DNA of 64,000 nt from Akkermansia muciniphila (GTDB taxonomy: Bacteria; Verrucomicrobiota; Verrucomicrobiia; Verrucomicrobiales; Akkermansiaceae): assembly GCF_030848305.1 (NCBI RefSeq), contig NZ_CP114598.1, forward strand, positions 1,860,001-1,924,000. The letters are read 5' to 3'. Numbering within the stretch: position 1 is the stretch's first letter; every line of letters begins with the position of its first letter. The translations under genes and the position numbers were made by a program. Shown piece by piece: positions 37,757 through 46,247 of the stretch. The notes below the pieces were generated by a model. It ran no database searches. It was not told the DNA's origin and saw only the letters and a list, made by a program, of their open reading frames with translations.

Positions 37757-39823
37757 ATGTCCAAATCCGGTGACCCATCCCCCTCTTCTCCCAAGAAGAC
37801 TTCCGCCAACAAAAAAGCTTCTGAATCCAAGGAAAAAATAGCGGCCCGGCCTGCCGCAAAAAATTCCAAAACCGCTCCCAAGGCGGCTCCTGTCAAAAAA
37901 AGCTCCGCCAAGGCTGCCGCTCCGGTTGCGGAAAAGGCCGCTGCCAAGCCCGTTGCGGAAAAAAAGGCCCCGGCAAAGAAAGCGTCTCCGGCTTCTGCCT
38001 CCAGGAAGGCGGCGCCGGCCGCCAAAAAGGCTCCGGCAAAGGCGCCTGAAGCAGTTCCCGCCAAGAAAGCTCCAGCCAAGGCTGCGGAGAAGAAGCCGGT
38101 GGAGAAGAAGACTGCCAAACCTGCCGCGAAGGAGGAAGCTCCCAAAAAGCTGAGCGAAATTCTGGAAGAGGAACGCAAGAGGGCTGCCAGCCGCAAGATC
38201 ACGAATCCGATTGACGCTCCGGAGATTCAGGAAAAAATCCGTGAACTTATCAAGCTCGCCAAGGAACAGGGGTATCTGACTTTTGACGACATTAATGACT
38301 CCCTTCCCAACGACATCGTTGATCAGCAGGATTACGAGGCCATCATGGACCGCCTGCGCAGCATGGCGTTTGACATCATTGACGCGTCCGACGTGGACAG
38401 CTACACGGACCGCACCCGCATCAGCACGGAAGAAGAGGATGAAGAGGAAAAGCTCGAAGCCAAGATGGACATTCTGGATGATCCCGTCCGCATGTACCTG
38501 AAGCAAATGGGCCAGGTTTCCCTGCTTACCCGTGAAGAGGAAGTAGCCATTTCCAAGAGAATTGAGGACGCGGAACAGAACGTCCAGCGCTGCGTGCACC
38601 GCTTCGGTTTCATTGCGAATGCTTATCTGGACGTAGCCTATCGCCTGCTCGACAATGAGGAACGCTTTGACCGCGTTATCCTTGACAAAAAGATAGACTC
38701 CCGCGAGCGCTACATGAAAGGGCTGGCCCAGCTCTGCGCCCAGATACAGCAGACCCATCAGGACGCCTCCGGTTCCTTCCGCAAGCTGTACCGCAGCAAG
38801 GAGGCTGCCAAGTCCGTCAAGGCCCGCCAGGCCGAGTTTGACAAGGTTGCCGGCGCTTTGGTGAAGTTTTTCGGCCGCCTGTATTTCAAGCACAAGGTGA
38901 TTGAGGATTTCTGTTCCATGATTGACGAAGCCCGCGACCGCGTGCTCCGCATGCAGAAGAAGGTTGCCCTGGATCCGGACAACAAGGAACTCAAGGAACA
39001 TCTGGCAGAGCTGGAGCTTCGCATGTGGATGACTGCGGATGAGATGGGAGAAGCCTACCAGGAACTCCGCAAATGGCTGCGTGAAGCCCGCAGGGCCAAG
39101 GATGAAATGGTGGAGGCCAACTTGCGCCTGGTTATTTCCATTGCCAAAAAATATACCAACCGCGGCCTCTCCTTCCTGGATCTCATTCAGGAAGGCAACA
39201 TGGGCCTGATGAAGGCGGTGGAAAAATTTGAATACCGTCGCGGCTACAAATTCTCCACCTATGCCACCTGGTGGATTCGGCAGGCCATCACCCGTTCCAT
39301 TGCGGACCAGGCCCGCACCATCCGCATTCCCGTGCACATGATTGAAACCATCAACAAATTGATGCGCGTGCAAAAGCAGCTGGTGCAGGAGTACGGGAGG
39401 GAACCCACGCCGGAAGAAATCGCGGAAGAAATCCATCTGCCTGTGGAACGCGTGCGTTCCGTGTTGAAAATGGCCCAGCAGCCTATTTCCCTGCAAGCCC
39501 CCGTGGGGGATTCCGACGATACTTCCTTTGGTGACTTTATTGAAGACAAGGCGGCGGAGAATCCCATGGAGGAAGCTTCCTTCTCTTTCCTGAAAGAAAA
39601 AATCAAGGATGTTCTGGACACCCTCACGGACCGTGAACGCGAAGTCATTGAACAGCGCTTCGGTCTCCGGGACGGCAGTCCCCGCACTCTGGAGGAAGTG
39701 GGCCGCCAGTTTAGCGTCACCCGCGAACGCATTCGCCAGATTGAAGCCAAAGCCCTCCGCAAGCTGCGCCATCCTACGCGCATCAGCAAGATCAAGGGAT
39801 TCCTGGAAATGACGGAATCCTGA
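37757..39823 (+). CDS. rpoD: Primary sigma factor RpoD, with a long Lys/Ala/Pro-rich N-terminus
   Basis: RpoD directs RNA polymerase to housekeeping promoters. Region 2 is seen in [20 protein letters not shown] and [16 protein letters not shown], region 3 in [17 protein letters not shown], and region 4 helix-turn-helix in [20 protein letters not shown]. Residues 1 to about 130 are instead a low-complexity Lys/Ala/Pro-rich tract resembling histone H1 tails, before the region 1.1-like part. ATG at 37757 is chosen; a GTG at 37736 in the same frame would add seven residues. The total is 688 residues. dnaG lies upstream and a dipeptidase gene 38 bp downstream. Confidence 0.95.
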   Translation: MSKSGDPSPSSPKKTSANKKASESKEKIAARPAAKNSKTAPKAAPVKKSSAKAAAPVAEKAAAKPVAEKKAPAKKASPASASRKAAPAAKKAPAKAPEAVPAKKAPAKAAEKKPVEKKTAKPAAKEEAPKKLSEILEEERKRAASRKITNPIDAPEIQEKIRELIKLAKEQGYLTFDDINDSLPNDIVDQQDYEAIMDRLRSMAFDIIDASDVDSYTDRTRISTEEEDEEEKLEAKMDILDDPVRMYLKQMGQVSLLTREEEVAISKRIEDAEQNVQRCVHRFGFIANAYLDVAYRLLDNEERFDRVILDKKIDSRERYMKGLAQLCAQIQQTHQDASGSFRKLYRSKEAAKSVKARQAEFDKVAGALVKFFGRLYFKHKVIEDFCSMIDEARDRVLRMQKKVALDPDNKELKEHLAELELRMWMTADEMGEAYQELRKWLREARRAKDEMVEANLRLVISIAKKYTNRGLSFLDLIQEGNMGLMKAVEKFEYRRGYKFSTYATWWIRQAITRSIADQARTIRIPVHMIETINKLMRVQKQLVQEYGREPTPEEIAEEIHLPVERVRSVLKMAQQPISLQAPVGDSDDTSFGDFIEDKAAENPMEEASFSFLKEKIKDVLDTLTDREREVIEQRFGLRDGSPRTLEEVGRQFSVTRERIRQIEAKALRKLRHPTRISKIKGFLEMTES

Positions 39824-39861
39824 CCGGATTTGCGCCGCATGCCGTGCTACGCTTCGTGGTC

Positions 39862-40602
39862 ATGAAGACTTGCGTAGCTGCGGCATGCGGCATGTTTTTG
39901 TTACTGGTTTCCTGTTCCGGCAGCAGGGAATTCAAACCGGCGTTCAATCAGCCCCTTCAGCCCGTGATGCAGCCGGGCTTTGTGTATGTGGACCAGGTGG
40001 CTCCCCTGGTGAAGACTGATTTGAAATATGCAGGATATGACAATTTTGTAGGGCGTCCGCTGGACGGCTACCACGGCCGGCGCGCCATCCTGCGCATCCA
40101 GGCGGCGCAGGCGTTGAAAAAAGTCTCGGAAGATTTGTACAGGCAGGGTTACCTGCTGGAAATTGATGACGCCTACCGTCCCCATACCGCCGTGCTGGAC
40201 ATTTGCAAATGGGGAGCTGACGACGGGGATCAAAAGATGAAGTCCCGGTATTATCCCCATATTGACAAGGCCAAGGTGTTCGGAGACCACTATGTGCGCG
40301 ATTTCTCGGAACATTCCCGGGGCGTGGCTGTGGATGTCTCCCTACTGTACGCCAGGACTGGCAAACCGGTGGACATGGGCGGCCATCATGACCTGCTGGA
40401 TCCCAGTTCCGCCACGGACTCCACATTAGTGACTCCGTCCCAGCGCCGGAACAGGATGATTCTGAAAAAAGCTTTTGAAAAACAGGGGTTTGCCAATTAT
40501 GCCCCGGAATGGTGGCATTACCGCCTGTTGAATGAGCCTGAACCTGCCCTGCATTATTACTTTCCCGTGTGGGACGGCATGGCTTCCGCAGGCCAACCGT
40601 AA
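39862..40602 (+). CDS. VanX/DdpX-like D-Ala-D-Ala dipeptidase, predicted lipoprotein
   Basis: This zinc dipeptidase cleaves free D-alanyl-D-alanine, probably for peptidoglycan turnover. The 246-residue product has a lipobox LLVSC (Cys18), so it should sit on a membrane facing the periplasm. The metal ligands of the VanX family are present: His151 and Asp158 in SEHSRGVAVDVSL, His219 in PEWWHY, with Glu216 as catalytic base. No vanA or vanH gene is near, so glycopeptide resistance is unlikely. It lies 38 bp after rpoD. The last 516 bp are repeated 3.49 kb away at 43553. Confidence 0.9.
   Translation: MKTCVAAACGMFLLLVSCSGSREFKPAFNQPLQPVMQPGFVYVDQVAPLVKTDLKYAGYDNFVGRPLDGYHGRRAILRIQAAQALKKVSEDLYRQGYLLEIDDAYRPHTAVLDICKWGADDGDQKMKSRYYPHIDKAKVFGDHYVRDFSEHSRGVAVDVSLLYARTGKPVDMGGHHDLLDPSSATDSTLVTPSQRRNRMILKKAFEKQGFANYAPEWWHYRLLNEPEPALHYYFPVWDGMASAGQP
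40063..40578 (+). repeat. Direct repeat copy 1 (3' part of the dipeptidase gene)
   Basis: This 516-bp stretch matches 43553-44068 with four mismatches by direct reading (about 99% identity). It lies inside the intact dipeptidase gene. Two of the four changes are G-to-A near the 5' end; the other two are silent and near the 3' end, after which the copies diverge. Confidence 0.95.
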
Positions 40603-40622
40603 CATTTTCTGTTGCGAATGCG

Positions 40623-40656
40623 TCTTCCTCCTCTCTCCATTCCGGCGGGAGGAAGA
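40623..40656. repeat. Inverted repeat between convergent genes
   Basis: TCTTCCTCC (40623-40631) pairs with GGAGGAAGA (40648-40656) across a 16-nt loop. It may help end transcription, but no uridine run follows. Confidence 0.4.
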
Positions 40657-40706
40657 GACTCCATGCGGGAAGATGAATTTCTACTCCTGGAAATAGCAGG
40701 GTGTTT

Positions 40707-42374
40707 TTAATGACAAACCGCCCTGCGGCGTTTCCAGATCAGGAATGCCATGCCGACTATTCCCAAAGAGGCAGAGGCCGGTTCCGGAATGGGGGCAAAG
40801 GCTGTTCCCATTTCCAGTGAAACGCCGTAGATGTTGGCATGGGTGGATTCGGAAGAAGTTCTTTTGGCCAACAGGATATCATTCTGGTAGTAATTGCCCA
40901 GGGTGGGGGTTCTGTTTTCCCCGATCAGCTGGCCGTCCAGCCATATCTGGAACAGGCCTTTGGAGCCGTCTTCCGTAGCGCCGCTGATGACAATCCTGAG
41001 ATCATGAATTCCCTGGGTCATGAAGTGGCTGTTAGCGTCATCGTATGCGGCGCCATAAAGCAGAGTGCCGCTGGAGCCGTTGCCCCAGTAGATGCCGTCT
41101 TCCCCAATGGCCAGAAGTCCGGCCCCGTACAGTCCGTCTCCTAGGAATACTGTCAGGAAGTTGCTGCCGGGCGTCACTTCATCATGAACCATGCTCAGCT
41201 GAATGGAAAGGGTGATGGTTCGCGCTTCTCCGGCCGTATTTGCCGGCAGGGCCAACCGGAGCCAGTCAGAGGTGTTCTGAGGGGAGGAGAAGGAGAGGGT
41301 GGAGCCGTTGCTGCTCCACAGGTTGTCTGCTCCGGAGGATGCGTGTGTAAACGTGCCGAGAACGGCGCCAGAGGCGTTCTTGACTACGGGAGACGTTGTG
41401 GAGAGATCCGCGTGAAAGGTCAGATTTGCCCCGGAGCGTCTTTCAAGCCCCATGGTGCGTTGCCCCACGCCCAGAACGCGGGCGATGTTGCCGGCTACGA
41501 TCAATTCCCCCTGCGCATTGGGATGCGCACCCCGGATGGTATCAATCATCGCTCCGTTGCTGGCGTAAAACCCCTGGGAAACGTCCGCGTACTGAACGCT
41601 GGATGTTGCGGTGGACCATCCGGAAACGGCTTGTTGAAGAAGGTTGTTATAGTTTGAAACGTTATTTACTCCCGCGCCAAGGGCTCCGTTGTTGCTGCCA
41701 ACTGGCAGACAACCCATCACCACCACGTTCATATCCGGGTTGTATTCCTGGAGAGTGGTGACGATTCGTTGGATATTTTCCACGATTTGTTCATGAGTCT
41801 GGGCATATCCTTTCTGGCTCATGTCATAGAGATCGTTAATGCCTATCATGATGCAGGCGGTGGAAGCTTTGACGTCTCCGTACAGGGACTGGTAAGTGTC
41901 TCCCGTGTAGGTAACCAGCGAAGTGCCGTCATAAAACTGTTCGGAGGACTGGGTAAAGGGATTTTCAAGCCCCAGTTTAACAGAGAGCGGCCCCCTGTTT
42001 TTTTCAGGCATTACTGTTCCGGGATCCTGCCGGTACATGGCGTTAGCTTCATGGCCCGCGTATTGGTAGGAGCGCCCGCTGGCGGCGGATTCCGAGACAT
42101 TGGAGAATTGTACGCCCATGTAGTCCGGCGTTTGGGATGAGACGTCCGTTCCCATGGCTGCTCCTTGCGTCGTCCCCATGGGGTTGTAACGGATTCCGTT
42201 GTCTACGAAGTTTTTAAACAGGGAATAACGGTAACTGGCGACTTTCCCGGCAAGAAAACTTCCTCCTTGGGTAATGGAATCGCCAATAAAAATGACGCCG
42301 CCCGGATCTGCGGCCGCGGCTGTTGAAAATATTCCGGAAGCAATGCAGGAAAGGAGGAAGAGAGAACGTTTCAT
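40707..42374 (-). CDS. PEP-CTERM sorted SGNH/GDSL hydrolase
   Basis: The 555-residue protein has a signal peptide (about 1-22), an SGNH hydrolase domain with block I FIGDSITQGG (catalytic Ser33), an IGIND block III-like motif and the terminal GAHPNAQGE segment with the catalytic histidine. A beta-sandwich, LamG-like domain follows (about 330-525), then the sorting tail IPEPASASLGIVGMAFLIW with KRRRAV. SGNH enzymes of this shape are usually carbohydrate O-acetylesterases, so removal of acetyl groups from host glycans is plausible but not shown. It lies 89 bp after the LamG-like gene, probably in one operon. Confidence 0.87.
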   Translation of the reverse strand: MKRSLFLLSCIASGIFSTAAAADPGGVIFIGDSITQGGSFLAGKVASYRYSLFKNFVDNGIRYNPMGTTQGAAMGTDVSSQTPDYMGVQFSNVSESAASGRSYQYAGHEANAMYRQDPGTVMPEKNRGPLSVKLGLENPFTQSSEQFYDGTSLVTYTGDTYQSLYGDVKASTACIMIGINDLYDMSQKGYAQTHEQIVENIQRIVTTLQEYNPDMNVVVMGCLPVGSNNGALGAGVNNVSNYNNLLQQAVSGWSTATSSVQYADVSQGFYASNGAMIDTIRGAHPNAQGELIVAGNIARVLGVGQRTMGLERRSGANLTFHADLSTTSPVVKNASGAVLGTFTHASSGADNLWSSNGSTLSFSSPQNTSDWLRLALPANTAGEARTITLSIQLSMVHDEVTPGSNFLTVFLGDGLYGAGLLAIGEDGIYWGNGSSGTLLYGAAYDDANSHFMTQGIHDLRIVISGATEDGSKGLFQIWLDGQLIGENRTPTLGNYYQNDILLAKRTSSESTHANIYGVSLEMGTAFAPIPEPASASLGIVGMAFLIWKRRRAVCH

Positions 42375-42463
42375 GGTAAAACTTAAAAGAAAAAGAGAAA
42401 AACAGCCTTGGCTGGGCCAAGGCTGGAAATTAAAGATGAAGAGGATTTGTTTCCTTGTCCGGT

Positions 42464-43213
42464 TTAGGCCCGGCGGCGTCTGTTGAAGCACAGGATACCC
42501 AGTCCTAGCAGACCAAGGGTGGCCGTTGCCGGTTCCGGAACAATTTCAGCGTAGAAGTCGGCTACTTCCTCCGCTGTCAGCCTGGTATCATGAAGATACA
42601 GATTATGCAGCGTGAAGGAGGTTCCCTGGTTCCCGGAGCTGTTGTTGCCGATGCAGTACTGATTGGTATTCAGGCTCGACCCATAAAGGCCCGAAATAAA
42701 CGCCTCCTCTTGGCCGTTAATGTAGAGCAATGTTCCATTCTGCCCGTTTTTTGTTCCCATGGTCACCGTCAGGGTGAAGGTCCCTTCCGGAATGCTGATG
42801 GCCCGGTTATTCGCGTTGCTCCACTGGACATTGTTCCACATGCCCGTCATTTTTGACTGGTCGCTGGAGCTGAGGCATAATCCCCATGTATTTGACGAAG
42901 TAAACAAGGCGTTCAGCGTATTGCCGGAGTTTCCTCCGGGCTGAAGGCCGGAGATGGTCATGGTCAGGGTTTGATTATTGGCAGCGAATGAAGAACCGTC
43001 GCTTTTCTTCAGATAAAGAACATCGGCTCCGTTTTGAAAAATGGCAGTGCCGTTTTCAAACAAAGGGTTAACAGCACTGTTGTTCAAGAACGCCCAATCC
43101 CCGGATGTCTGAGAGATTCCAGTCAGGGAATCAAAGGAGGCGACGAGCTCCGCATTTGCAACAGTAACCATCACGGCTGAAAATAAGACGGAGAAGATGT
43201 TGTTTTTTCTCAT
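42464..43213 (-). CDS. PEP-CTERM sorted LamG-like surface protein
   Basis: The 249-residue product has a signal peptide (about 1-22), a concanavalin/LamG-like beta domain (residues about 25-220, with FTLTVTMGTKNGQNGTLLYI and LHNLYLHDTRLTAEEVADFY, typical of LamG folds) and the tail VPEPATATLGLLGLGILCF with NRRRRA. It is probably a surface glycan-binding protein. The ATG at 43213 is preferred over 43252, because the extra residues are not signal-like and the longer form would run through the palindrome at 43231-43245. It is the first gene of a two-gene operon. Confidence 0.85.
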   Translation of the reverse strand: MRKNNIFSVLFSAVMVTVANAELVASFDSLTGISQTSGDWAFLNNSAVNPLFENGTAIFQNGADVLYLKKSDGSSFAANNQTLTMTISGLQPGGNSGNTLNALFTSSNTWGLCLSSSDQSKMTGMWNNVQWSNANNRAISIPEGTFTLTVTMGTKNGQNGTLLYINGQEEAFISGLYGSSLNTNQYCIGNNSSGNQGTSFTLHNLYLHDTRLTAEEVADFYAEIVPEPATATLGLLGLGILCFNRRRRA

Positions 43214-43230
43214 AACGGCGCGCTTTGTAT

Positions 43231-43245
43231 CGGATTTAGAATCCG
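43231..43245. promoter_or_regulatory. CGGATT-N3-AATCCG palindrome just upstream of the LamG-like gene
   Basis: CGGATTTAGAATCCG is a perfect 6-bp inverted repeat with a 3-nt centre, 17 bp before the start codon. It is the same palindrome as at 28677-28691 in front of the other PEP-CTERM gene. Confidence 0.6.
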
Positions 43246-43520
43246 CGGTCAAGCTCTTAGTTTGAAGGGAAAGGATTTAAGAACAAATCCCGATGTTTTC
43301 CGAAGGGCTCCATGCCGGAGACGAAAACCTCTCAGCTTTTCATGTGAAGAAGAAGATTCCAGGGGAAGGAAAGAGCCATTTTTGTTATTTGTATCTTTTT
43401 GAAATACATAAATAATTTGCTTTCAATAATTTATTATCATCGCATTTATAATGAACGCACATTGCCTTTCAGAGAAGAAACGCTTTCTCCCCTGAAAATT
43501 TTTTACTATTAATGAAACCG

Positions 43521-43535
43521 CGGATTCTAAACCCG
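43521..43535. promoter_or_regulatory. Distal copy of the palindrome next to the dipeptidase repeat
   Basis: CGGATTCTAAACCCG matches CGGATT-N3-AATCCG with one mismatch. It lies about 310 bp upstream of the LamG-like gene and 18 bp before direct-repeat copy 2. Confidence 0.45.
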
Positions 43536-43552
43536 CGTAAGAAAAAGGATAA

Positions 43553-44092
43553 GACGGCTACCACGGCCGGCGCGCCATCCTGCGCATCCAGGCGACGCAG
43601 ACGTTGAAAAAAGTCTCGGAAGATTTGTACAGGCAGGGTTACCTGCTGGAAATTGATGACGCCTACCGTCCCCATACCGCCGTGCTGGACATTTGCAAAT
43701 GGGGAGCTGACGACGGGGATCAAAAGATGAAGTCCCGGTATTATCCCCATATTGACAAGGCCAAGGTGTTCGGAGACCACTATGTGCGCGATTTCTCGGA
43801 ACATTCCCGGGGCGTGGCTGTGGATGTCTCCCTACTGTACGCCAGGACTGGCAAACCGGTGGACATGGGCGGCCATCATGACCTGCTGGATCCCAGTTCC
43901 GCCACGGACTCCACATTAGTGACTCCGTCCCAGCGCCGGAACAGGATGATTCTGAAAAAGGCTTTTGAAAAACAGGGTTTTGCCAATTATGCCCCGGAAT
44001 GGTGGCATTACCGCCTGTTGAATGAGCCTGAACCTGCCCTGCATTATTACTTTCCCGTGTGGGACGGCGTGACTTCCGCGGTCAGGACATAA
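43553..44092 (+). pseudogene. 5'-truncated copy of the D-Ala-D-Ala dipeptidase gene
   Basis: From 43553 the sequence follows the dipeptidase gene (40063 onward) almost base for base to 44068, then ends with a different C-terminus (TSAVRT) and TAA at 44090-44092. The first 67 codons, including the lipoprotein signal, are absent, so any product from an internal ATG at 43604 would stay in the cytoplasm. The metal-ligand residues are kept and reading is uninterrupted. It could be a recent duplication remnant or the displaced original 3' end. It marks the right border of the PEP-CTERM pair. Confidence 0.85.
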
Positions 44093-44361
44093 AAGAATTT
44101 TACACATCAATTTTTTTGTAAAAATTTGTTAGTTAGTTGATAGAATGATATTTTTTATATTTTGTGAAGGTTTTGTCCATGAGAATTTTCGTTCCAAGAC
44201 AGAATGTGCCATTTCAGGGAATGAGCTCATAACGTGATACATTTCTTTGTTGAACGATAGAATGGTCGTATATCTCTGTAACGGGCTGTTCTTCATTTTT
44301 TATTAAAATGGGGAAAAGTTTCTGCGTTACAAAAAGTTAAAACATAACATAGAATAATATC
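44093..44361. other. AT-rich leader region of the cell-wall hydrolase gene
   Basis: These 269 bp are far more AT-rich than most of the window, with many A/T runs, and give no clear promoter, ribosome-binding site or RNA structure. The composition continues into the following gene, suggesting acquired DNA. Confidence 0.5.
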
Positions 44362-45477
44362 ATGTCAACTACAGTTGAATCCATTACTATTCCTTTCATT
44401 AAAATGAAAGAAAAGGAGGCCAAACCTGTTCCCGGCTATTTCATCTATGAAGATGAAACGGGAAATTCGCTTATGACCGCCCCTGTGCTAATTCCTATCA
44501 AGCAAAATGTCGAAGATCGTACTGAAACTTGGAAAGGTTATATTAAAGTAGAGAAATCTGAACGACATTATTTTCGTATCGACGGAGACGATATTTTGAC
44601 CCTCAACATTCCTCATGCCAATGTTGATATCACAACTGGGGGAGGTTCTCTTTCCACCCAGACGGCAGAAGCCGTGCTGGAACGCGGTTTCTATTATTGC
44701 GAGTTGGTTTACCGTAATAATGCCTATACACCGACGGATAAGTCCTATGAAGGCTGCATCGCCATCATGAGTACCACGGGAATGCCGCCGGAAGGCAAGT
44801 ATGTGAAGTACGATACCACCAAATCCGAACTTGCTTCAGGAACACCTATGACACTTCTGAAACTTGGAGAAGGATGCCGTATTGACTGGCCAGAACAAGC
44901 CGTACCTCTCGCTTATCCCATCACATGGTATGAATTGCGGCAAGATTCCAATGCTGTCCGATACCGTTACAATACGGGAACCATTTCTGAAATAACCGTT
45001 GATGAATTCAATGCAATGGCGCGAGTCATCTATGCGGAAGCCGATACGAAGGGTGCAGAAATGAAGGCTATTGCATCGGTGATGTTGAATCGTCTCGGCA
45101 ACACGAAAGGGAATGCCTATCGAAATCCATTGTTGAGTATGTTGACGGAATTTGGCGAAATCAAAGACGGTAAGAATCCTAATTGGGCCTCTGTAACAGA
45201 TCAGCAATATGCCAAGGTTGAAGGGGAGAAGTACAGGGATATTGACAGGCTGAGCTGTGAAAAACTGGAAGAAGCCAGAAAGGCGCTTCTTGAGGTTCTG
45301 AGCGGCGGCGTAACCGTTCCTTATGATGGATTTAGAACGGCAGGTACTACTCCCAAGCCTCATGTTACTATTGGAGGAACTGACTTTTTGACTGAAAAAC
45401 AGTACCGGACCTGCACCGTCAAACCAGACGGATGGGATAATTTGTCTGTCTGGCCCGGTGGCCCTTTGGATAGATAA
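44362..45477 (+). CDS. SleB-like cell-wall hydrolase with an N-terminal beta domain, AT-rich
   Basis: The 371-residue protein has an N-terminal beta-rich domain (about 15-135, with ETWKGYIKVEKSERHYFRID and GDDILTLNIP, reminiscent of PA14 or adhesin folds), a linker, and a C-terminal Hydrolase_2/SleB-type lytic domain. The key block is EFNAMARVIYAEADTKGAEM, where the glutamate of YAEA would be catalytic, followed by ASVMLNRL. SleB-type enzymes cut the peptidoglycan glycan backbone. No signal peptide is visible, so export would need another route. Base composition is clearly more AT-rich than its neighbours and it follows a truncated gene, which suggests horizontal transfer. A terminator lies right after the stop. 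Confidence 0.72.
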   Translation: MSTTVESITIPFIKMKEKEAKPVPGYFIYEDETGNSLMTAPVLIPIKQNVEDRTETWKGYIKVEKSERHYFRIDGDDILTLNIPHANVDITTGGGSLSTQTAEAVLERGFYYCELVYRNNAYTPTDKSYEGCIAIMSTTGMPPEGKYVKYDTTKSELASGTPMTLLKLGEGCRIDWPEQAVPLAYPITWYELRQDSNAVRYRYNTGTISEITVDEFNAMARVIYAEADTKGAEMKAIASVMLNRLGNTKGNAYRNPLLSMLTEFGEIKDGKNPNWASVTDQQYAKVEGEKYRDIDRLSCEKLEEARKALLEVLSGGVTVPYDGFRTAGTTPKPHVTIGGTDFLTEKQYRTCTVKPDGWDNLSVWPGGPLDR

Positions 45478-45496
45478 ATCATTCTGAAGCATCATC

Positions 45497-45533
45497 AGGC
45501 GGATCAGGTGATTGAGACTTGATCCGTCTTTTT
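45497..45533 (+). terminator. Intrinsic terminator of the SleB-like gene
   Basis: A 9-10 bp stem, GGCGGATCA paired with TGATCCGTC (one G-U pair), with a 13-nt loop, is followed by TTTTT. Confidence 0.85.
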
Positions 45534-45553
45534 GATGAAGTAATATCTGGAAG

Positions 45554-46069
45554 ATGAATGCCTCCTTGAAAACGTTTTTTTTCTCTTGCTGCACGGTTCC
45601 CCTTGTTGTGGCTTCTGACGCGCCTTCTCCTCTTGTCGATCATCCTCCGGTGGATGGCGCCGCCTTGCGTTTTCACAAGCAGGAGATGGCTTTTCTGGAA
45701 AACTGTTTCCGGGAGAATCCGGATAACAAAGTAATCTGGCAGGCGGACCATGAAGCCGCTTTAGTGTGGAGAACGCCCAGGGGCGCCAATTTCAACAGTT
45801 ATGAATTTAAAGCCTTTCTGCGCCAGCAGGACGGTTCATTCAGAGAAATAGGAAGATATTCTGTTATGTCCGGTTATGGATATTGGGATGAAAAAAATAT
45901 CCAGTTTTCCAATGAAGGTTTTAAGATTATTTTAATTGCGGATGGAGGGGCAACCCGTGCAAGCCATCAGTTCCATTATTCCCAACCTGCCGCTGTCTTT
46001 GTTTTCCGGTTGGGCCGTGAAGAGGGCAAATGTTCCAGCGAGGACGTGAGGATGAATAATGATTGTTGA
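45554..46069 (+). CDS. Secreted hypothetical protein
   Basis: The 171-residue product has a signal peptide (about 1-21, ending VVASDAPS). The mature region seems to be one small beta-rich domain with SYEFKAFLRQQDGSFREIGR and a C-terminal FVFRLGREEGK strand. I recognise no family. It is less AT-rich than the SleB-like gene and is separated from it by a terminator, so it probably has its own promoter. A terminator follows at 46158. Confidence 0.6.
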   Translation: MNASLKTFFFSCCTVPLVVASDAPSPLVDHPPVDGAALRFHKQEMAFLENCFRENPDNKVIWQADHEAALVWRTPRGANFNSYEFKAFLRQQDGSFREIGRYSVMSGYGYWDEKNIQFSNEGFKIILIADGGATRASHQFHYSQPAAVFVFRLGREEGKCSSEDVRMNNDC

Positions 46070-46157
46070 TTTCCAAACCGGTTTGTCCGTAATATAGGAG
46101 AGGAAAAGCGCAGTTTGGTCAATTCCTGGCTATTCCTTGACGAAGAGTTTTTTTGTT

Positions 46158-46186
46158 GCGGGCGTTTTGGCCGCCCGTATTTTTAA
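46158..46186 (+). terminator. Terminator of the secreted hypothetical gene
   Basis: GCGGGCG (46158-46164) pairs with CGCCCGT (46172-46178) over a 7-nt loop, then ATTTTTAATT. Confidence 0.75.
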
Positions 46187-46222
46187 TTAAAAGGCCGTTC
46201 CGCGGAAAAGGCGGAACGGCCT
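46183..46222 (-). terminator. Terminator of the rpiB-glyA fusion gene
   Basis: AGGCCGTTCCGC and GCGGAACGGCCT form a perfect 12-bp stem with a 7-nt loop. On the minus strand it is followed by TTTAATTAAAAA. Confidence 0.85.
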
Positions 46223-46247
46223 GAAAAGCGTTTATGCGCAGGAAATG

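Larger units (their letters stand above)
43214..43552. other. AT-rich intergenic region between the PEP-CTERM operon and the dipeptidase fragment
   Basis: The 339 bp are markedly AT-rich in the middle (43380-43460) and hold two copies of the palindrome. No gene is supported. Confidence 0.5.

Noticed and set aside
37472-39772. 766-codon open frame opposite rpoD
   Set aside because: The sense strand encodes the sigma factor with all regions; the antisense product is low complexity.
39862-40602. Vancomycin-resistance gene cluster
   Set aside because: The dipeptidase belongs to the VanX family, but no vanA ligase, vanH dehydrogenase or vanRS regulator is present; a cell-wall recycling role is more likely.
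43235-43531. 15-bp inverted repeats bounding 297 bp, like a miniature transposable element
   Set aside because: Each half is simply part of the CGGATT-N3-AATCCG palindrome, no target-site duplication is seen, and the same palindrome occurs at the other PEP-CTERM locus without such a pair.
44129-44140. TTAGTTAGTTGA, resembling the 3' part of the small-RNA motif
   Set aside because: Only about 11 bases match, in an AT-rich stretch, and no terminator hairpin follows.
44362-46069. Lytic effector plus periplasmic immunity protein pair
   Set aside because: The signal-less hydrolase followed by a secreted small protein is suggestive, but a strong terminator separates them, base composition differs, and no secretion-system component is near.
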